Counted from the first letter of the stretch, positions 7,651-16,059 are shown. The stretch is 33,820 bases of DNA from Osedax symbiont Rs2 (GCA_000416315.1 ASZI01000099.1:1-33820); one strand, 5' to 3'. The notes: a model not told the origin generated them from the letters alone. Translations and numbers: made by a program.

Positions 7651-8859
7651 ATGGCTATTGATAGCGTAGACGTCGGATCTCAGACCACTGCTGCAGATCT
7701 GGATGTAAAAACCAAAGAAGATTATTTCACTGCCTCACAAGGGCAGTTGATTTGGACTCGATTTAAGAAAAACAGCTCGGCGATGTTCGGTGCCTATGTA
7801 CTGATGACGTTGATTTTGGCGGGAATTTTCTCTCCCTTTATCTCTCCCTATGACCCCAATATCGCCGGGCGAGATAAAGAGTATATGAACGGAGCGCCAC
7901 AGTTCGGTAAGTTCTGTGATGACAATGGCTGCTCGGCGATTCCCTTCCTCTACACTCAGGAACGCAGCCGTTCACTGGCCACTAACTTTCGCTGGGTAAC
8001 AACCATCAATGAAGATAAGCGTCGCTATATTACTTTTCTACCTAAAGGTTGGGAGTATACGGTGTTGCGCTTTGAGGTGAACTTGCCAGGTAAGGCGCTG
8101 GACTTTGTAATTCCGGGGTTTACCTTTGAGCGACACTTGTTTGGTGCCAGTGAAGGAAAAGTACATATCTTTGGTACCGACTCAAGTGGCAAAGACATTT
8201 TCAGCCGAACTTTGCACGCCATCAATACCTCGCTGGCGGTCGGCACTATCGGTGTCTTTATTGCCTTTTTCCTGGCCCTGTTTATTGGCGGAGTATCAGG
8301 TTTTTACGGCGGTTGGATTGATTCAGTATTGCAGATGATAACCGATGCGATACGAACGGTACCGGCCATCCCACTGTTTATGGCGCTGGCTGCATTTATC
8401 CCCGATACCTGGAGCTCTGAAGAGAGGTTTTTCTTTATCTCGATAATACTGGGACTGATAGGTTGGCCAACGTTGGCAAGAAGAGTCAGGACCCATTTAT
8501 TAACCGAGCGCAACCAGGAGTACGTCTTAGCCGCACAGTTGTGCGGGGCCAGACCCGGGCACATCATACGCCGGCACTTACTGCCCAGTTTTACCAGTTA
8601 TATTATCGTTGATTTAGTTATTTCATTCCCTTACATGGTGCTCTCAGAAACGGCCTTAAGCTTTATTGGTCTTGGCCTGAAGGACCCGGTGAATTCCCTG
8701 GGTGTCATGTTGCAAAATGTGACTAGTGCAGATGTACTGCTCAATTATCAGTGGTATTTCATTCCAGTGCTGTTTTTTATGGCGCTGGTGTTAGCCTTTG
8801 TATTTGTTGGCGATGGTTTGCGCGATGCAGCCGACCCTTATGGGGATACTAAAAAATGA
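7651..8859 (+). CDS. ABC transporter permease 2 (DppC/OppC family) with long periplasmic insertion
   Basis: 402 residues, against about 300 for ordinary DppC/OppC proteins. The N-terminal cytoplasmic part and helix 1 (about 44-66, ending SPFISPYDPN) are normal for the family. Residues about 78-168 are an extra domain containing C89 and C94 (CDDNGC) and many aromatic and charged residues. The standard core resumes at HIFGTDSSGKDIFSR (about 172-186), which is the family signature 'GTDxxGrDvfSR'. The EAA loop is YVLAAQLCGARPGHIIRRHLLP. The insertion should lie outside, between helices 1 and 2, where it can meet the receptor; this and the enlarged receptor suggest co-adaptation. YejE-type proteins also have insertions here. 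Its stop codon overlaps the next start (ATGA at 8856-8859). Confidence 0.9.
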   Translation: MAIDSVDVGSQTTAADLDVKTKEDYFTASQGQLIWTRFKKNSSAMFGAYVLMTLILAGIFSPFISPYDPNIAGRDKEYMNGAPQFGKFCDDNGCSAIPFLYTQERSRSLATNFRWVTTINEDKRRYITFLPKGWEYTVLRFEVNLPGKALDFVIPGFTFERHLFGASEGKVHIFGTDSSGKDIFSRTLHAINTSLAVGTIGVFIAFFLALFIGGVSGFYGGWIDSVLQMITDAIRTVPAIPLFMALAAFIPDTWSSEERFFFISIILGLIGWPTLARRVRTHLLTERNQEYVLAAQLCGARPGHIIRRHLLPSFTSYIIVDLVISFPYMVLSETALSFIGLGLKDPVNSLGVMLQNVTSADVLLNYQWYFIPVLFFMALVLAFVFVGDGLRDAADPYGDTKK

Positions 8860-9884
8860 ATAAAAACAAGAATTTAATAGAAGTTGAAAACCTCACGTTA
8901 CAGTTTGATACCGATGAAGGTCGAATTACCGCTGTTGATAATGTGTCCTTTTCAGTGGCACCAGGGGAAGTGTTAGGTCTGGTAGGGGAGAGTGGTTCGG
9001 GGAAATCAGTGACCGCTAAATCGCTGATGAAGCTCAACCCCGGCAACGCCATCTACTCGCCAGAGACTAAGATCAAATTGCATCTAGAAGACAGATCAGT
9101 TGACATCATGCAGCTGAAAAGCTCCAAGGAAATGTTGGTGGCCCGCGGCGGAGCGATCTCGATGATCTTCCAGGAGCCGATGGCCAGCTTTGCCCCGGCT
9201 ATCACTATCGGCGATCAAATGGTTGAGCAATTACTGATTCACACTGACTATTCAGTGGCAAAAGCTAAAAAATACTCCATTGAAATGTTAGACAGAGTTG
9301 GAATATCAGATGCCGATCAACGCTTTAAGCAATATGCATTTGAGCTATCAGGAGGCATGCGTCAGCGGGCGATGATCGCTATGGCGCTCTCGACTAAACC
9401 TAAGCTTTTGATTGCCGATGAGCCGACGACCGCTCTGGACGTTACTATTCAGTTGCAAGTAATTGATCTGATGAAAGATCTGGTGAAAGAGTTTGGCATG
9501 GGTATCATTTTTATTACTCACGATTTGGGAGTGATCGCTCAGACGGCCGATAAAGTTGCGGTGATGTATCTGGGTAAACTGATCGAGCAGGGCTCGGTTC
9601 GTGATGTGATACGCAATCCAAGTCATCCCTATACCCAGGGGTTAATTGCGGCACTGCCTCAGCTGGATAATCTGGATGCACCACTTGTTGCAGTGGCAGG
9701 AGATATTCCCTCGCCACTTGAGCGGCCCTCGGGTTGCGTGTTCCACACCCGCTGTCCGGTACATTTGGGCGGGCAGTGCAGTTCAATGGTGCCAGAGTTT
9801 AGCTCCGTGGAGCGCAGTCATACGGTCGCTTGCCATTTGATAGAAGCGAGCAATCTAGTGGATAAAAAGGTGGCAGTATCATGA
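8856..9884 (+). CDS. ABC transporter ATP-binding protein 1 (DppD/OppD family)
   Basis: 342-residue ATPase that drives transport through the two preceding permeases. Walker A GESGSGKS is at about residues 44-51, the signature LSGGMRQR at about 165-172, Walker B LLIADEPTTALD at about 185-196, and the switch histidine in ITHDLGVIAQ. The C-terminal oligopeptide/dipeptide transporter domain includes a cysteine cluster (CVFHTRCPVH...CSSMVP...VACHL) that in related DppD/DppF proteins binds an iron-sulfur cluster. The gene begins inside the previous stop codon (ATGA) and ends in the same way on the next gene, so the last three genes of the operon are translationally coupled. Confidence 0.93.
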   Translation: MNKNKNLIEVENLTLQFDTDEGRITAVDNVSFSVAPGEVLGLVGESGSGKSVTAKSLMKLNPGNAIYSPETKIKLHLEDRSVDIMQLKSSKEMLVARGGAISMIFQEPMASFAPAITIGDQMVEQLLIHTDYSVAKAKKYSIEMLDRVGISDADQRFKQYAFELSGGMRQRAMIAMALSTKPKLLIADEPTTALDVTIQLQVIDLMKDLVKEFGMGIIFITHDLGVIAQTADKVAVMYLGKLIEQGSVRDVIRNPSHPYTQGLIAALPQLDNLDAPLVAVAGDIPSPLERPSGCVFHTRCPVHLGGQCSSMVPEFSSVERSHTVACHLIEASNLVDKKVAVS

Positions 9885-10888
9885 ATAACAAAATACAAAA
9901 ACCACTGATAGCGACCAAAGATTTAAGTGTCCACTATCCTCTTCGCAGTACTAAATTGTTTGGCCCACCTCCGGTGGTCAAAGCAGTGGAAGGGGTGAAT
10001 ATTAATATTGCCCCCGGTAGTTTCTTTGGTCTTGTAGGAGAGAGTGGCTCGGGAAAAACGACACTGGGCAGAGCACTTTTGAAAGCGGCGCCTATTACCC
10101 GAGGAGAGGTCACATACAGCGATGGTGAAGTTGAGTTTGACCTGACAGATATCGAAAAGAAGGATTTACAAGAGTACCGACGTCGGGCGCAGCTAATTTT
10201 TCAGGATCCCTATGCCGCGTTGAGCCCGAGAATGACAGTGCGCGATATTATTGCCGAACCTTTAGAGGTGATGGGCATTACTAAAAGTCGCGAGGAAACG
10301 GACCGGCGGGGACGGGGAATTGCCGCTAAATGTCGACTAAATTTAGAGCACTTACGACGTTTCCCACACGCCTTCTCCGGGGGGCAGAGACAGCGCATTT
10401 CGATAGCCAGAGCACTGGTCTCTAACCCTAAGTTTGTGGTTGCAGACGAAAGTGTCGCGGCATTGGATGTCTCTATTCAGGCGGATGTCTTAAACCTGTT
10501 AAAAGAGATTCAGAAAGAAATGGGTCTGGCCTTTTTGTTTATCTCCCATGATTTAAGTGTAGTAGCGCATGTTTGTGATTACGTCGCTGTTATGTACTTA
10601 GGCAGGCTGGTGGAAACCGCCCCGACCAGGCAGTTGTTTGAGTCCCCGCGACACCCGTACACTAAAGCATTACTTTCAGCGATACCTTCGCTGGATCCAG
10701 ATGATTACGGTAAAGCGGAGAAACTGGAGGGTGAAATACCTTCGCCGACTAATCCGCCACCGGGGTGCAAATTCCAGACTCGCTGTCGCTTTGCCATCGA
10801 TATCTGTCGTAGCCAAGAGCCAAAGCTGGAGACAGAAGACGGACATGACGTCGCCTGTCACCGTTGGCGTGAGCTGCTGGAGGCTTGA
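9881..10888 (+). CDS. ABC transporter ATP-binding protein 2 (DppF/OppF family)
   Basis: 335-residue second ATPase, partner of the previous one. Walker A is GESGSGKTT (about 50-58) and the signature is FSGGQRQR (about 165-172). Walker B reads FVVADESVAALD, with Ser replacing the usual Pro of DEP; the catalytic Asp-Glu pair is kept, and this variant occurs in part of the OppF family. The C-terminal cysteine motif (CKFQTRCRFAIDICRS...VACHRW) fits the iron-sulfur type of DppF. The gene overlaps the previous one by 4 bases and is the last of the operon; a strong terminator starts about 33 bases after its stop. Confidence 0.93.
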   Translation: MNNKIQKPLIATKDLSVHYPLRSTKLFGPPPVVKAVEGVNINIAPGSFFGLVGESGSGKTTLGRALLKAAPITRGEVTYSDGEVEFDLTDIEKKDLQEYRRRAQLIFQDPYAALSPRMTVRDIIAEPLEVMGITKSREETDRRGRGIAAKCRLNLEHLRRFPHAFSGGQRQRISIARALVSNPKFVVADESVAALDVSIQADVLNLLKEIQKEMGLAFLFISHDLSVVAHVCDYVAVMYLGRLVETAPTRQLFESPRHPYTKALLSAIPSLDPDDYGKAEKLEGEIPSPTNPPPGCKFQTRCRFAIDICRSQEPKLETEDGHDVACHRWRELLEA

Positions 10889-10921
10889 GACACAGAGTAA
10901 AGTAAACTTAAACCTGCTAAT

Positions 10922-10953
10922 GACGGCTGGCGATTGCCAGCCGTCTTTTTTTT
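10922..10953 (+). terminator. Intrinsic terminator of the Opp-type operon
   Basis: A perfect 10-bp GC-rich stem, GACGGCTGGC / GCCAGCCGTC, with loop GATT (10932-10935), is followed directly by eight T residues (10946-10953). It lies between two convergent genes. The T-run is only on the plus-strand side, so it mainly ends the transporter operon. Confidence 0.95.
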
Positions 10954-11001
10954 GACTGACGACTCTTAAGGATAAAAGGCCGCGATCATAGACCTGAGCA
11001 A

Positions 11002-12549
11002 CTAGCCATTTCTATAATTCACAGTACCAGAGGCGGTTACGCGCATTTCAGACAAGCTGCTGTTAGCATTACTCATGCGATGATTAAGCATTTTTTGGCT
11101 CATCTGCAACAGCACTGTTTGATAACTTGGATCCGTTGCTAAATTGCACATTTCAGCTGGGTCCGCCTGGATGTCGAACAGCAGTGCTGGAAGGTTGCCG
11201 TTAAAGTGCACCAGTTTGTATTGCCTGTCGCGCAACACAGCGACGTTCGCCTGCTCCAGCGATAAATCCAATTGCTGTTGCCATAGAGTCGGGGCACCAG
11301 GTTCGGCAAAATCTAATTCATAAAAGATATGCTCTCGCCAATTCTCTGGGGTATGCCCCTGTAAAAAAGCCGCCAGTGAATGGCCGTCAACTGAGCTTGG
11401 AATAGCGAAAGAGCTATCGGCCCACTGTAAAATAGTGGGCATAATATCCACGGATTCAGTGAAGGCATTTACAGTACTGCCGTGTGTTTGTTGCTGTCTG
11501 GGGTCGCGGATAATAAGTGGTACATGCACCGCAGAGTCATAGATAGTCTGTTTGCCCCACATATGGTGATCACCGAGCATCTCTGCGTGATCGGCGGTCA
11601 GCACAATCAAGGTAGAGTCGTATTGGCCAGTGCTTTTTAAAAAATCGACTAAACGGCCCACCTGTTGGTCAACTTCGCTGACCAGCCCTAAATAGACAGA
11701 GCGCAAACTGCGCGCTGTCTCTAAATCGTCTTTGTCGCAGTTGGCAAAAGGGCCGTCGACGACAGATTTGTCTTTGATAACCTCTAAGTGAGTGGCTAAA
11801 AAAGGGTGGCATTGGGCTTCATCTGATCGATTGGCTCGCCTGAGCGGGTCGGGCAGATCAGAATTTCGATACATGCTGTTGTAAGGCGCAGGGGCCACCA
11901 GTGGCGGGGGCGGGCGAATGTAAGTGACATGGGCAAACCAATTCTGTTGCTGGCGTACACTGAGCTCATTTAATGTTTGCTGAGTAAGAAATGCACTGTC
12001 ACTGTCTTGCGCTTTATAAAAAGCGGGATCGTCTATTCTGGGACTGGCACCAGAGGGGGTCTGTGGGTGATAGAAAGTAGCATAGTCTCGCGTTGGATAA
12101 CCTTGTCTGGCTATATGACTACGCCAGGGATAGCTTTCCTCCTGACGCATCTCCAGTTTTTCGACAAAACCTGGCAGTACTTGCTCGTAAGTTCTGATTG
12201 CCGGATCATTTGCATGCAGGGCTCTGGGGTCAAGGCTAGTATCGGTATAGCCAAACAGCATAGGTTCATAACTGAGTTGGCGCATTTGCGTGGCAATATT
12301 ATCAGTGCCTGCTGCCAGGGGAGTGCCATTGCGAACAGATCTGTGATTCATCGCGTACTGTCCGGTCAGCAAGCTCGCTCTGGATGGGCCGCAGGGATTA
12401 GCGACGCTGTAATGGGACTTGAAAGTGACCGCATCCTCCATCAGAGCGGTTAAATTGGGTATTTTTATCTGCTGCGCAAGAGCACCAAAGATACAATCAG
12501 CGCGCAATTGATCAATGACAATAAACAGTACATTCGCTTGATTTTTCAA
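11002..12549 (-). CDS. Sulfatase-fold hydrolase resembling phosphonate monoester hydrolases/phosphodiesterases
   Basis: Type I sulfatase/alkaline phosphatase superfamily enzyme. The modification motif CGPSRASLLTG carries the cysteine that formylglycine-generating enzyme converts to formylglycine. It is followed by MNHRSVRNGTPL and FGYTDTSLDPR, which are hallmarks of bacterial phosphonate monoester hydrolases rather than plain arylsulfatases. A metal Asp lies in VIDQLRADC and a second site in LTADHAEMLGDHHMWGKQTIYDS. I place the start at TTG 12547-12549, with AGGTGA just upstream. The longer reading to 12630 also begins at TTG, has no ribosome binding site and adds 27 unconserved residues. With this start the protein has 515 residues, the Cys is residue 53 and the metal Asp residue 13, close to their positions in known PMH enzymes. 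No secretion signal is seen, so it is probably cytoplasmic. It converges on the Opp-type operon. Preference for sulfate, phosphonate or phosphodiester is unproven. Confidence 0.85.
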   Translation of the reverse strand: MKNQANVLFIVIDQLRADCIFGALAQQIKIPNLTALMEDAVTFKSHYSVANPCGPSRASLLTGQYAMNHRSVRNGTPLAAGTDNIATQMRQLSYEPMLFGYTDTSLDPRALHANDPAIRTYEQVLPGFVEKLEMRQEESYPWRSHIARQGYPTRDYATFYHPQTPSGASPRIDDPAFYKAQDSDSAFLTQQTLNELSVRQQQNWFAHVTYIRPPPPLVAPAPYNSMYRNSDLPDPLRRANRSDEAQCHPFLATHLEVIKDKSVVDGPFANCDKDDLETARSLRSVYLGLVSEVDQQVGRLVDFLKSTGQYDSTLIVLTADHAEMLGDHHMWGKQTIYDSAVHVPLIIRDPRQQQTHGSTVNAFTESVDIMPTILQWADSSFAIPSSVDGHSLAAFLQGHTPENWREHIFYELDFAEPGAPTLWQQQLDLSLEQANVAVLRDRQYKLVHFNGNLPALLFDIQADPAEMCNLATDPSYQTVLLQMSQKMLNHRMSNANSSLSEMRVTASGTVNYRNG

Positions 12550-12809
12550 CAGATCACCTGCCGTAGAGTTGGCTGTTAAGAAGAAGGATAAAAGCTTGTT
12601 ATGCCTTATAATCCGAGTCGAAGCAACCAAAAGAAACAGCTAACAGTGCCGGGGGTTTTTGTGGTTGTTAAAGGGGTAAGTAGTGTCGTTTTTGGTCAGT
12701 TATTGCGCAGCTTTTTACCTTGCATCCTTTTTGCTTTTCTCTCGTCATCAATAGTGAAAGTCGGATAATTTTATCGGGCTAAAGTTGCAAATTATTCCCC
12801 GGAGATATT

Positions 12810-12974
12810 ATGAGTAAAACTAAAAAGAGTGTAGCTAAGGCGCTACCAACAGAGAAAAAGACTAGTGCTGGCTGCTGTGGTGGAGCGGCGATTGATAATT
12901 CCGACGCCTGCTGTGTTAAAGATGAGCAGGCAAAAGCTCAGGGAAAAAGTGGTTGCGGCTGTCGCTGTAGTTAA
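12810..12974 (+). CDS. Small cysteine-rich peptide, 54 residues, function unknown
   Basis: A short ORF with ATG at 12810 preceded by GGAGA 5 bases upstream. The N-terminal third is lysine-rich (MSKTKKSVAKALPTEKK). Seven cysteines follow in three clusters: CCGG at 22-25, CC at 34-35, and CGCRC at 49-53 right before the stop. No signal peptide or membrane segment is visible. The spacing suggests a metal-binding (metallothionein-like) peptide, a redox/scaffold peptide or possibly a modified-peptide precursor; I do not recognise a family. The gene stands alone between the divergent sulfatase-fold gene and nhaA. Its coding potential rests on the good ribosome binding site, the coherent composition and the clustered cysteines. 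Confidence 0.7.
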   Translation: MSKTKKSVAKALPTEKKTSAGCCGGAAIDNSDACCVKDEQAKAQGKSGCGCRCS

Positions 12975-13024
12975 GACTATTGACTGCATATCCAATATAT
13001 TTTTGCAGTGCTGACTGAAACACT

Positions 13025-13084
13025 CTTTAACCGGCAGTTTGTTAATACCGATATTGCCTGTTAAAGACCCAGCCTCAGTTTTTT
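13025..13084 (+). terminator. Imperfect inverted repeat with later T-run, possible terminator
   Basis: CTTTAACCGGCA (13025-13036) and TGCCTGTTAAAG (13055-13066) pair with one mismatch across an 18-base loop; a six-T tract follows at about 13077-13082. It lies between the cysteine-rich peptide gene and nhaA. The distance from stem to T-run is longer than usual, so this is a weak call. Confidence 0.3.
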
Positions 13085-13264
13085 ACCTAAATCTTTGTCT
13101 TATTTGGGCAATTATCGGGTAATTACTACCAACTCTTGTGTTCGAATATGCTCTATTACTGCTAAACTTTGGCGCTTGTCAGTAGCTAATATGTTTCCAA
13201 AGGATGCAACTTTTCCTTAATGAATGCTGTCATAAACAGAGTTTTCCTAACACAGTGAGCATCG

Positions 13265-14440
13265 ATGAAGATTATTAAAGATTTTATAGATAATGAATCC
13301 TCCAGCGGCATAATTCTGATAGCCGTGACCATCCTGGCCCTAATATTGAGTAACTCGGCTCTGTCCGGGCTGTATGAGAGCTTTCTGCATATACCCGTAG
13401 AAATTCGCTTTGGCTCACTCTCTATTGATAAATCTTTGTACCATTGGGTCAATGATGGCTTGATGGCGATATTCTTTCTATTGATTGGCTTAGAGGTAAA
13501 GCGGGAAATTTTACAGGGACATCTGTCTAGCGTCAGTCAAATTGCACTGCCGGGCATTGCTGCTATCGGAGGTATGGTGGTACCTGCAGCAGTGTACCTA
13601 TATTTCAATGCCGACAGTGAAGTAGCGGTCAATGGCTGGGCCATTCCCACTGCTACCGATATTGCCTTTGCCTTAGGCATACTCTCTATGTTGGGCAAGC
13701 GAGTGCCGGTTTCGTTAAAGATCTTTTTGATGGCGCTGGCGATTATCGATGACTTGGGGGCGATAGTGATCATCGCCATCTTTTATACTTCAGAGTTATC
13801 CACGTTGTCTATCACTGTAGCGGCTGCTGCGTTGTCTGTTTTAGTTGTTTTGAATTTATTAGGAGTGAGTAAAAAAGCGGCATTTTTTGTAGTGGGGGCA
13901 GTGCTTTGGGTCAGTGTCCTTAAATCGGGTGTACACGCTACTCTGGCCGGGGTGGCACTGGCTTTCACTATCCCGCTATCTGCCATTGATGAAGACAACC
14001 GACAAGTTTCACCGCTAAAAGAAATAGAGCACAGCTTGCATTTTTGGGTGGCGTTTTTTATCTTGCCGCTGTTTGCCTTTGTCAATGCCGGGGTCAATTT
14101 CCAGCAAATATCCATCAGTCAAATGAGCGGTGCAGTGCCTATGGGTATTATCATGGGACTCTTTGTCGGCAAGCAAGTGGGAGTGTTTGGTTTTAGTTGG
14201 ATCGCCATAAAATTGAATATAGCCAATTTGCCTAAAGACAGTAGCTGGCTGCAACTTTACGGGGTTTCGCTACTGACAGGCATTGGCTTTACCATGAGTT
14301 TGTTTATCGTCTCACTGGCGTTTGAAGACGATAGCTTGTTCCAGTACACCGATAAACTGGCAATATTAATTGGCTCTCTATTGAGTGGAGTGCTCGGTTA
14401 CGCCATTTTGCGGATGGGAAAAAGTAAAAGTAGTGAATAA
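13265..14440 (+). CDS. nhaA: Na+/H+ antiporter NhaA
   Basis: 391 residues (E. coli NhaA has 388), with the expected string of about 12 hydrophobic helices. The exchanger core is intact: D132 in IPTATDIAFALGILS and the pair D162-D163 in ALAIIDDLGAIVIIAIFYT correspond to E. coli D133, D163 and D164. The conserved blocks FFLLIGLEVKREILQG near 70-86 and LTGIGFTMSLFIVSLAF near the end are also present. It exports Na+ (and Li+) in exchange for protons across the inner membrane, which suits life in salty or alkaline water. The start is ATG at 13265 with a modest GTGAG site. It is monocistronic, facing the convergent beta-glucosidase gene 52 bases away. Confidence 0.97.
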   Translation: MKIIKDFIDNESSSGIILIAVTILALILSNSALSGLYESFLHIPVEIRFGSLSIDKSLYHWVNDGLMAIFFLLIGLEVKREILQGHLSSVSQIALPGIAAIGGMVVPAAVYLYFNADSEVAVNGWAIPTATDIAFALGILSMLGKRVPVSLKIFLMALAIIDDLGAIVIIAIFYTSELSTLSITVAAAALSVLVVLNLLGVSKKAAFFVVGAVLWVSVLKSGVHATLAGVALAFTIPLSAIDEDNRQVSPLKEIEHSLHFWVAFFILPLFAFVNAGVNFQQISISQMSGAVPMGIIMGLFVGKQVGVFGFSWIAIKLNIANLPKDSSWLQLYGVSLLTGIGFTMSLFIVSLAFEDDSLFQYTDKLAILIGSLLSGVLGYAILRMGKSKSSE

Positions 14441-14448
14441 TGCAACTA

Positions 14449-14479
14449 GCGGGCAGCTGTAAAATTAGCAAGTGCCCGC
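14449..14479. terminator. Hairpin between convergent nhaA and beta-glucosidase genes
   Basis: GCGGGCA (14449-14455) and TGCCCGC (14473-14479) form a 7-bp GC-rich stem with a 17-base loop in the short convergent gap. It may act as a weak bidirectional terminator; there is no T-run after it on either strand. Confidence 0.35.
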
Positions 14480-14492
14480 AACTAGATGCTCG

Positions 14493-15854
14493 CTAGCGAT
14501 TAATAAAAGATCGCGAATTGAGTAATTTCCTATAGTTATGCGCACTTTTCTTTAAAGTGCGCTGCTGACTTTGGTAGTCGACATAGACGATCCCAAAACG
14601 TTTCGAATAACCTTCTGCCCATTCAAAGTTATCCATTAAACTCCAGGCAAAATAGCCTTTTATAGTCACTCCCTCGCGTACCGCACGCTCTACTGCCAGT
14701 AGATGTTGCTGTAAATAATCGCAGCGCTGTTGATCATCAACTTGCCCATCCAGGAGATGGTCGTCGCAGGCGGCGCCGTTTTCGGTGATATAAATTGGCG
14801 GCAGCGAATATATGCGGTTCAGCTCTGTCAGCAGTGTATACAGAGCAGTGGGGCGAACTTCCCAGCCAATATCAGTGTGCTCAACATCAGTTTGAGGCAC
14901 TAATTGGAAAAGCTCGTCAGCGTTGCTGTCCGGCGCCGCAACTACGGCTCTGGTGTAAAAATTGATGCCTAAATAGTCGATGTCGACATTGATCTGGTCC
15001 AAATCGCCGGCTTCTATTACCGGTAGATCCTCTGCATAGAGCTGTTCGATGGAGCTGGGGTAACTGCCTTGCATTAACGGTTGAATAAACCAGTGACTAT
15101 TATAATCGTTGTAGATCTGTGTCGCCTGTAGGTCAGCCGGGCTGTTGCTGGCGCTGTCGCCTGGGGTGAAATTTAACACAATTCCCACTTGTGCTTCAGC
15201 GCAGTGGCGACGGATCACTGGCACTGCCAAACCGTGCGCCAACAGCAGATGATGTGCCGCTTGCAGACCCATTTTACGGCTTTTTTTACCGGGAGCATGC
15301 ACTGCATACTGATAGCCTAAATACGCGCTGCACCAAGGTTCGTTAAAAGTACAGTAGCTATAAATGCGCTCTTTAAAGTGCGCGCTAATAACCTCGGCGT
15401 AATCAACAAAGGCCTGCACGGTATCACGGTTCAGCCATCCGCCATTGTCCTCCAGATACTGTGGCAGATCCCAATGATACAAAGTGACAAAGACTTTGAT
15501 GTTGCGAGCATTCAGCTCATTGATGATGTTGTCGTAAAAAGCTAGCCCTTTGGCATTGATACTGCCATCGATTGGGTTAATGATCCGTGGCCAGGCAATA
15601 GATAAGCGGTATGCGTCAACCCCCAAAGATTCGATCAAGTCGATATCTTCTCGCCACAAGTGAAAGTGATCGCAGGCTACAGCCCCATCATCGGCGTTTA
15701 CCACTTTGCCAGGTTGCTGGCAAAATTTATCCCAGATAGATTCGCATCGACCCTCAGCGGTGTTGGCCCCTTCAATTTGAAAAGCCGCAGTGGCCACGCC
15801 GAAGGTGAAATCTGCCTGCATCAGTGGCGAGTCTATATCTAGCTTTAAAGTCAT
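14493..15854 (-). CDS. Beta-glucosidase, glycoside hydrolase family 1
   Basis: 453 residues, the normal length for bacterial GH1. The TIM-barrel start is FTFGVATAAFQIEGA (16-30). The acid/base Glu is E172 in TFNEPWC and the nucleophile is E358 in YITENGAAC. LYHWDLPQYL (125-134) and WSLMDNFEWAEGYSKRFG near the C-terminus give further substrate-site residues. No signal peptide is present, so it acts in the cytoplasm on imported beta-glucosides such as cellobiose or laminari-oligosaccharides. The start is ATG at 15852-15854 with a GAGGG site 6 bases upstream. It lies downstream of the lacI-type gene on the same strand, so it is probably in the same regulon as the agl operon, which is mainly known for alpha-glucosides. 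The gap between the two genes is a tandem duplication that repeats this gene's first 26 codons. Confidence 0.95.
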   Translation of the reverse strand: MTLKLDIDSPLMQADFTFGVATAAFQIEGANTAEGRCESIWDKFCQQPGKVVNADDGAVACDHFHLWREDIDLIESLGVDAYRLSIAWPRIINPIDGSINAKGLAFYDNIINELNARNIKVFVTLYHWDLPQYLEDNGGWLNRDTVQAFVDYAEVISAHFKERIYSYCTFNEPWCSAYLGYQYAVHAPGKKSRKMGLQAAHHLLLAHGLAVPVIRRHCAEAQVGIVLNFTPGDSASNSPADLQATQIYNDYNSHWFIQPLMQGSYPSSIEQLYAEDLPVIEAGDLDQINVDIDYLGINFYTRAVVAAPDSNADELFQLVPQTDVEHTDIGWEVRPTALYTLLTELNRIYSLPPIYITENGAACDDHLLDGQVDDQQRCDYLQQHLLAVERAVREGVTIKGYFAWSLMDNFEWAEGYSKRFGIVYVDYQSQQRTLKKSAHNYRKLLNSRSFINR

Positions 15855-15877
15855 GTTATCCCTCAGGGTGAAAAATA

Positions 15878-15984
15878 TTAGAGGCTGGTTTTAATCGGCC
15901 CGGTCGATTCGCCAGTTACCAACTGCGCTTCCCAAAGTTCGGAAAATGGTGCTCTCCCGGGTTATTGATTTGTTCCAGCAACTG
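15878..15984 (-). pseudogene. Relic of the lacI-type gene 3' end
   Basis: The minus strand here encodes LLEQINNPG then, after a single-base deletion, ELWEAQLVTGESTGP...SL and a stop, matching the C-terminus of the intact regulator (LLEQINNPGQ...ELWEAELVIGESTGP...PL). It is a non-functional fragment left by the tandem duplication. Confidence 0.85.
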
Positions 15985-16059
15985 AGAAGGCGCAGTGGCT
16001 TCGTTATAAGCAAAACCTACCAGCATCAGTGACGAGTTTGTATTTAGCTTTAAAGTCAT
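15916..16059 (-). other. Chimeric 47-codon ORF (bgl start fused to lacI end), possible leader peptide
   Basis: It opens with the duplicated beta-glucosidase start (MTLKL, behind a GAGGGG site 5 bases from ATG 16057-16059), runs through a diverged copy of bgl codons 1-26 and continues in frame into the duplicated lacI tail (LLEQINNPG). It then shifts frame relative to lacI and stops at TAA 15916-15918. Ribosomes could therefore translate a junk peptide 62 bases before the true bgl start. Whether it is expressed is unknown. Confidence 0.5.

Noticed and set aside
10922..10945. Same hairpin as a terminator for the minus-strand sulfatase-fold gene
   Set aside because: On the minus strand no T-run follows the stem, so it is assigned to the plus-strand operon only.
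11977..12453. 158-codon ORF antisense to the sulfatase-fold gene
   Set aside because: Lies entirely within a gene with clear catalytic motifs on the other strand; no ribosome binding site or recognised domain.
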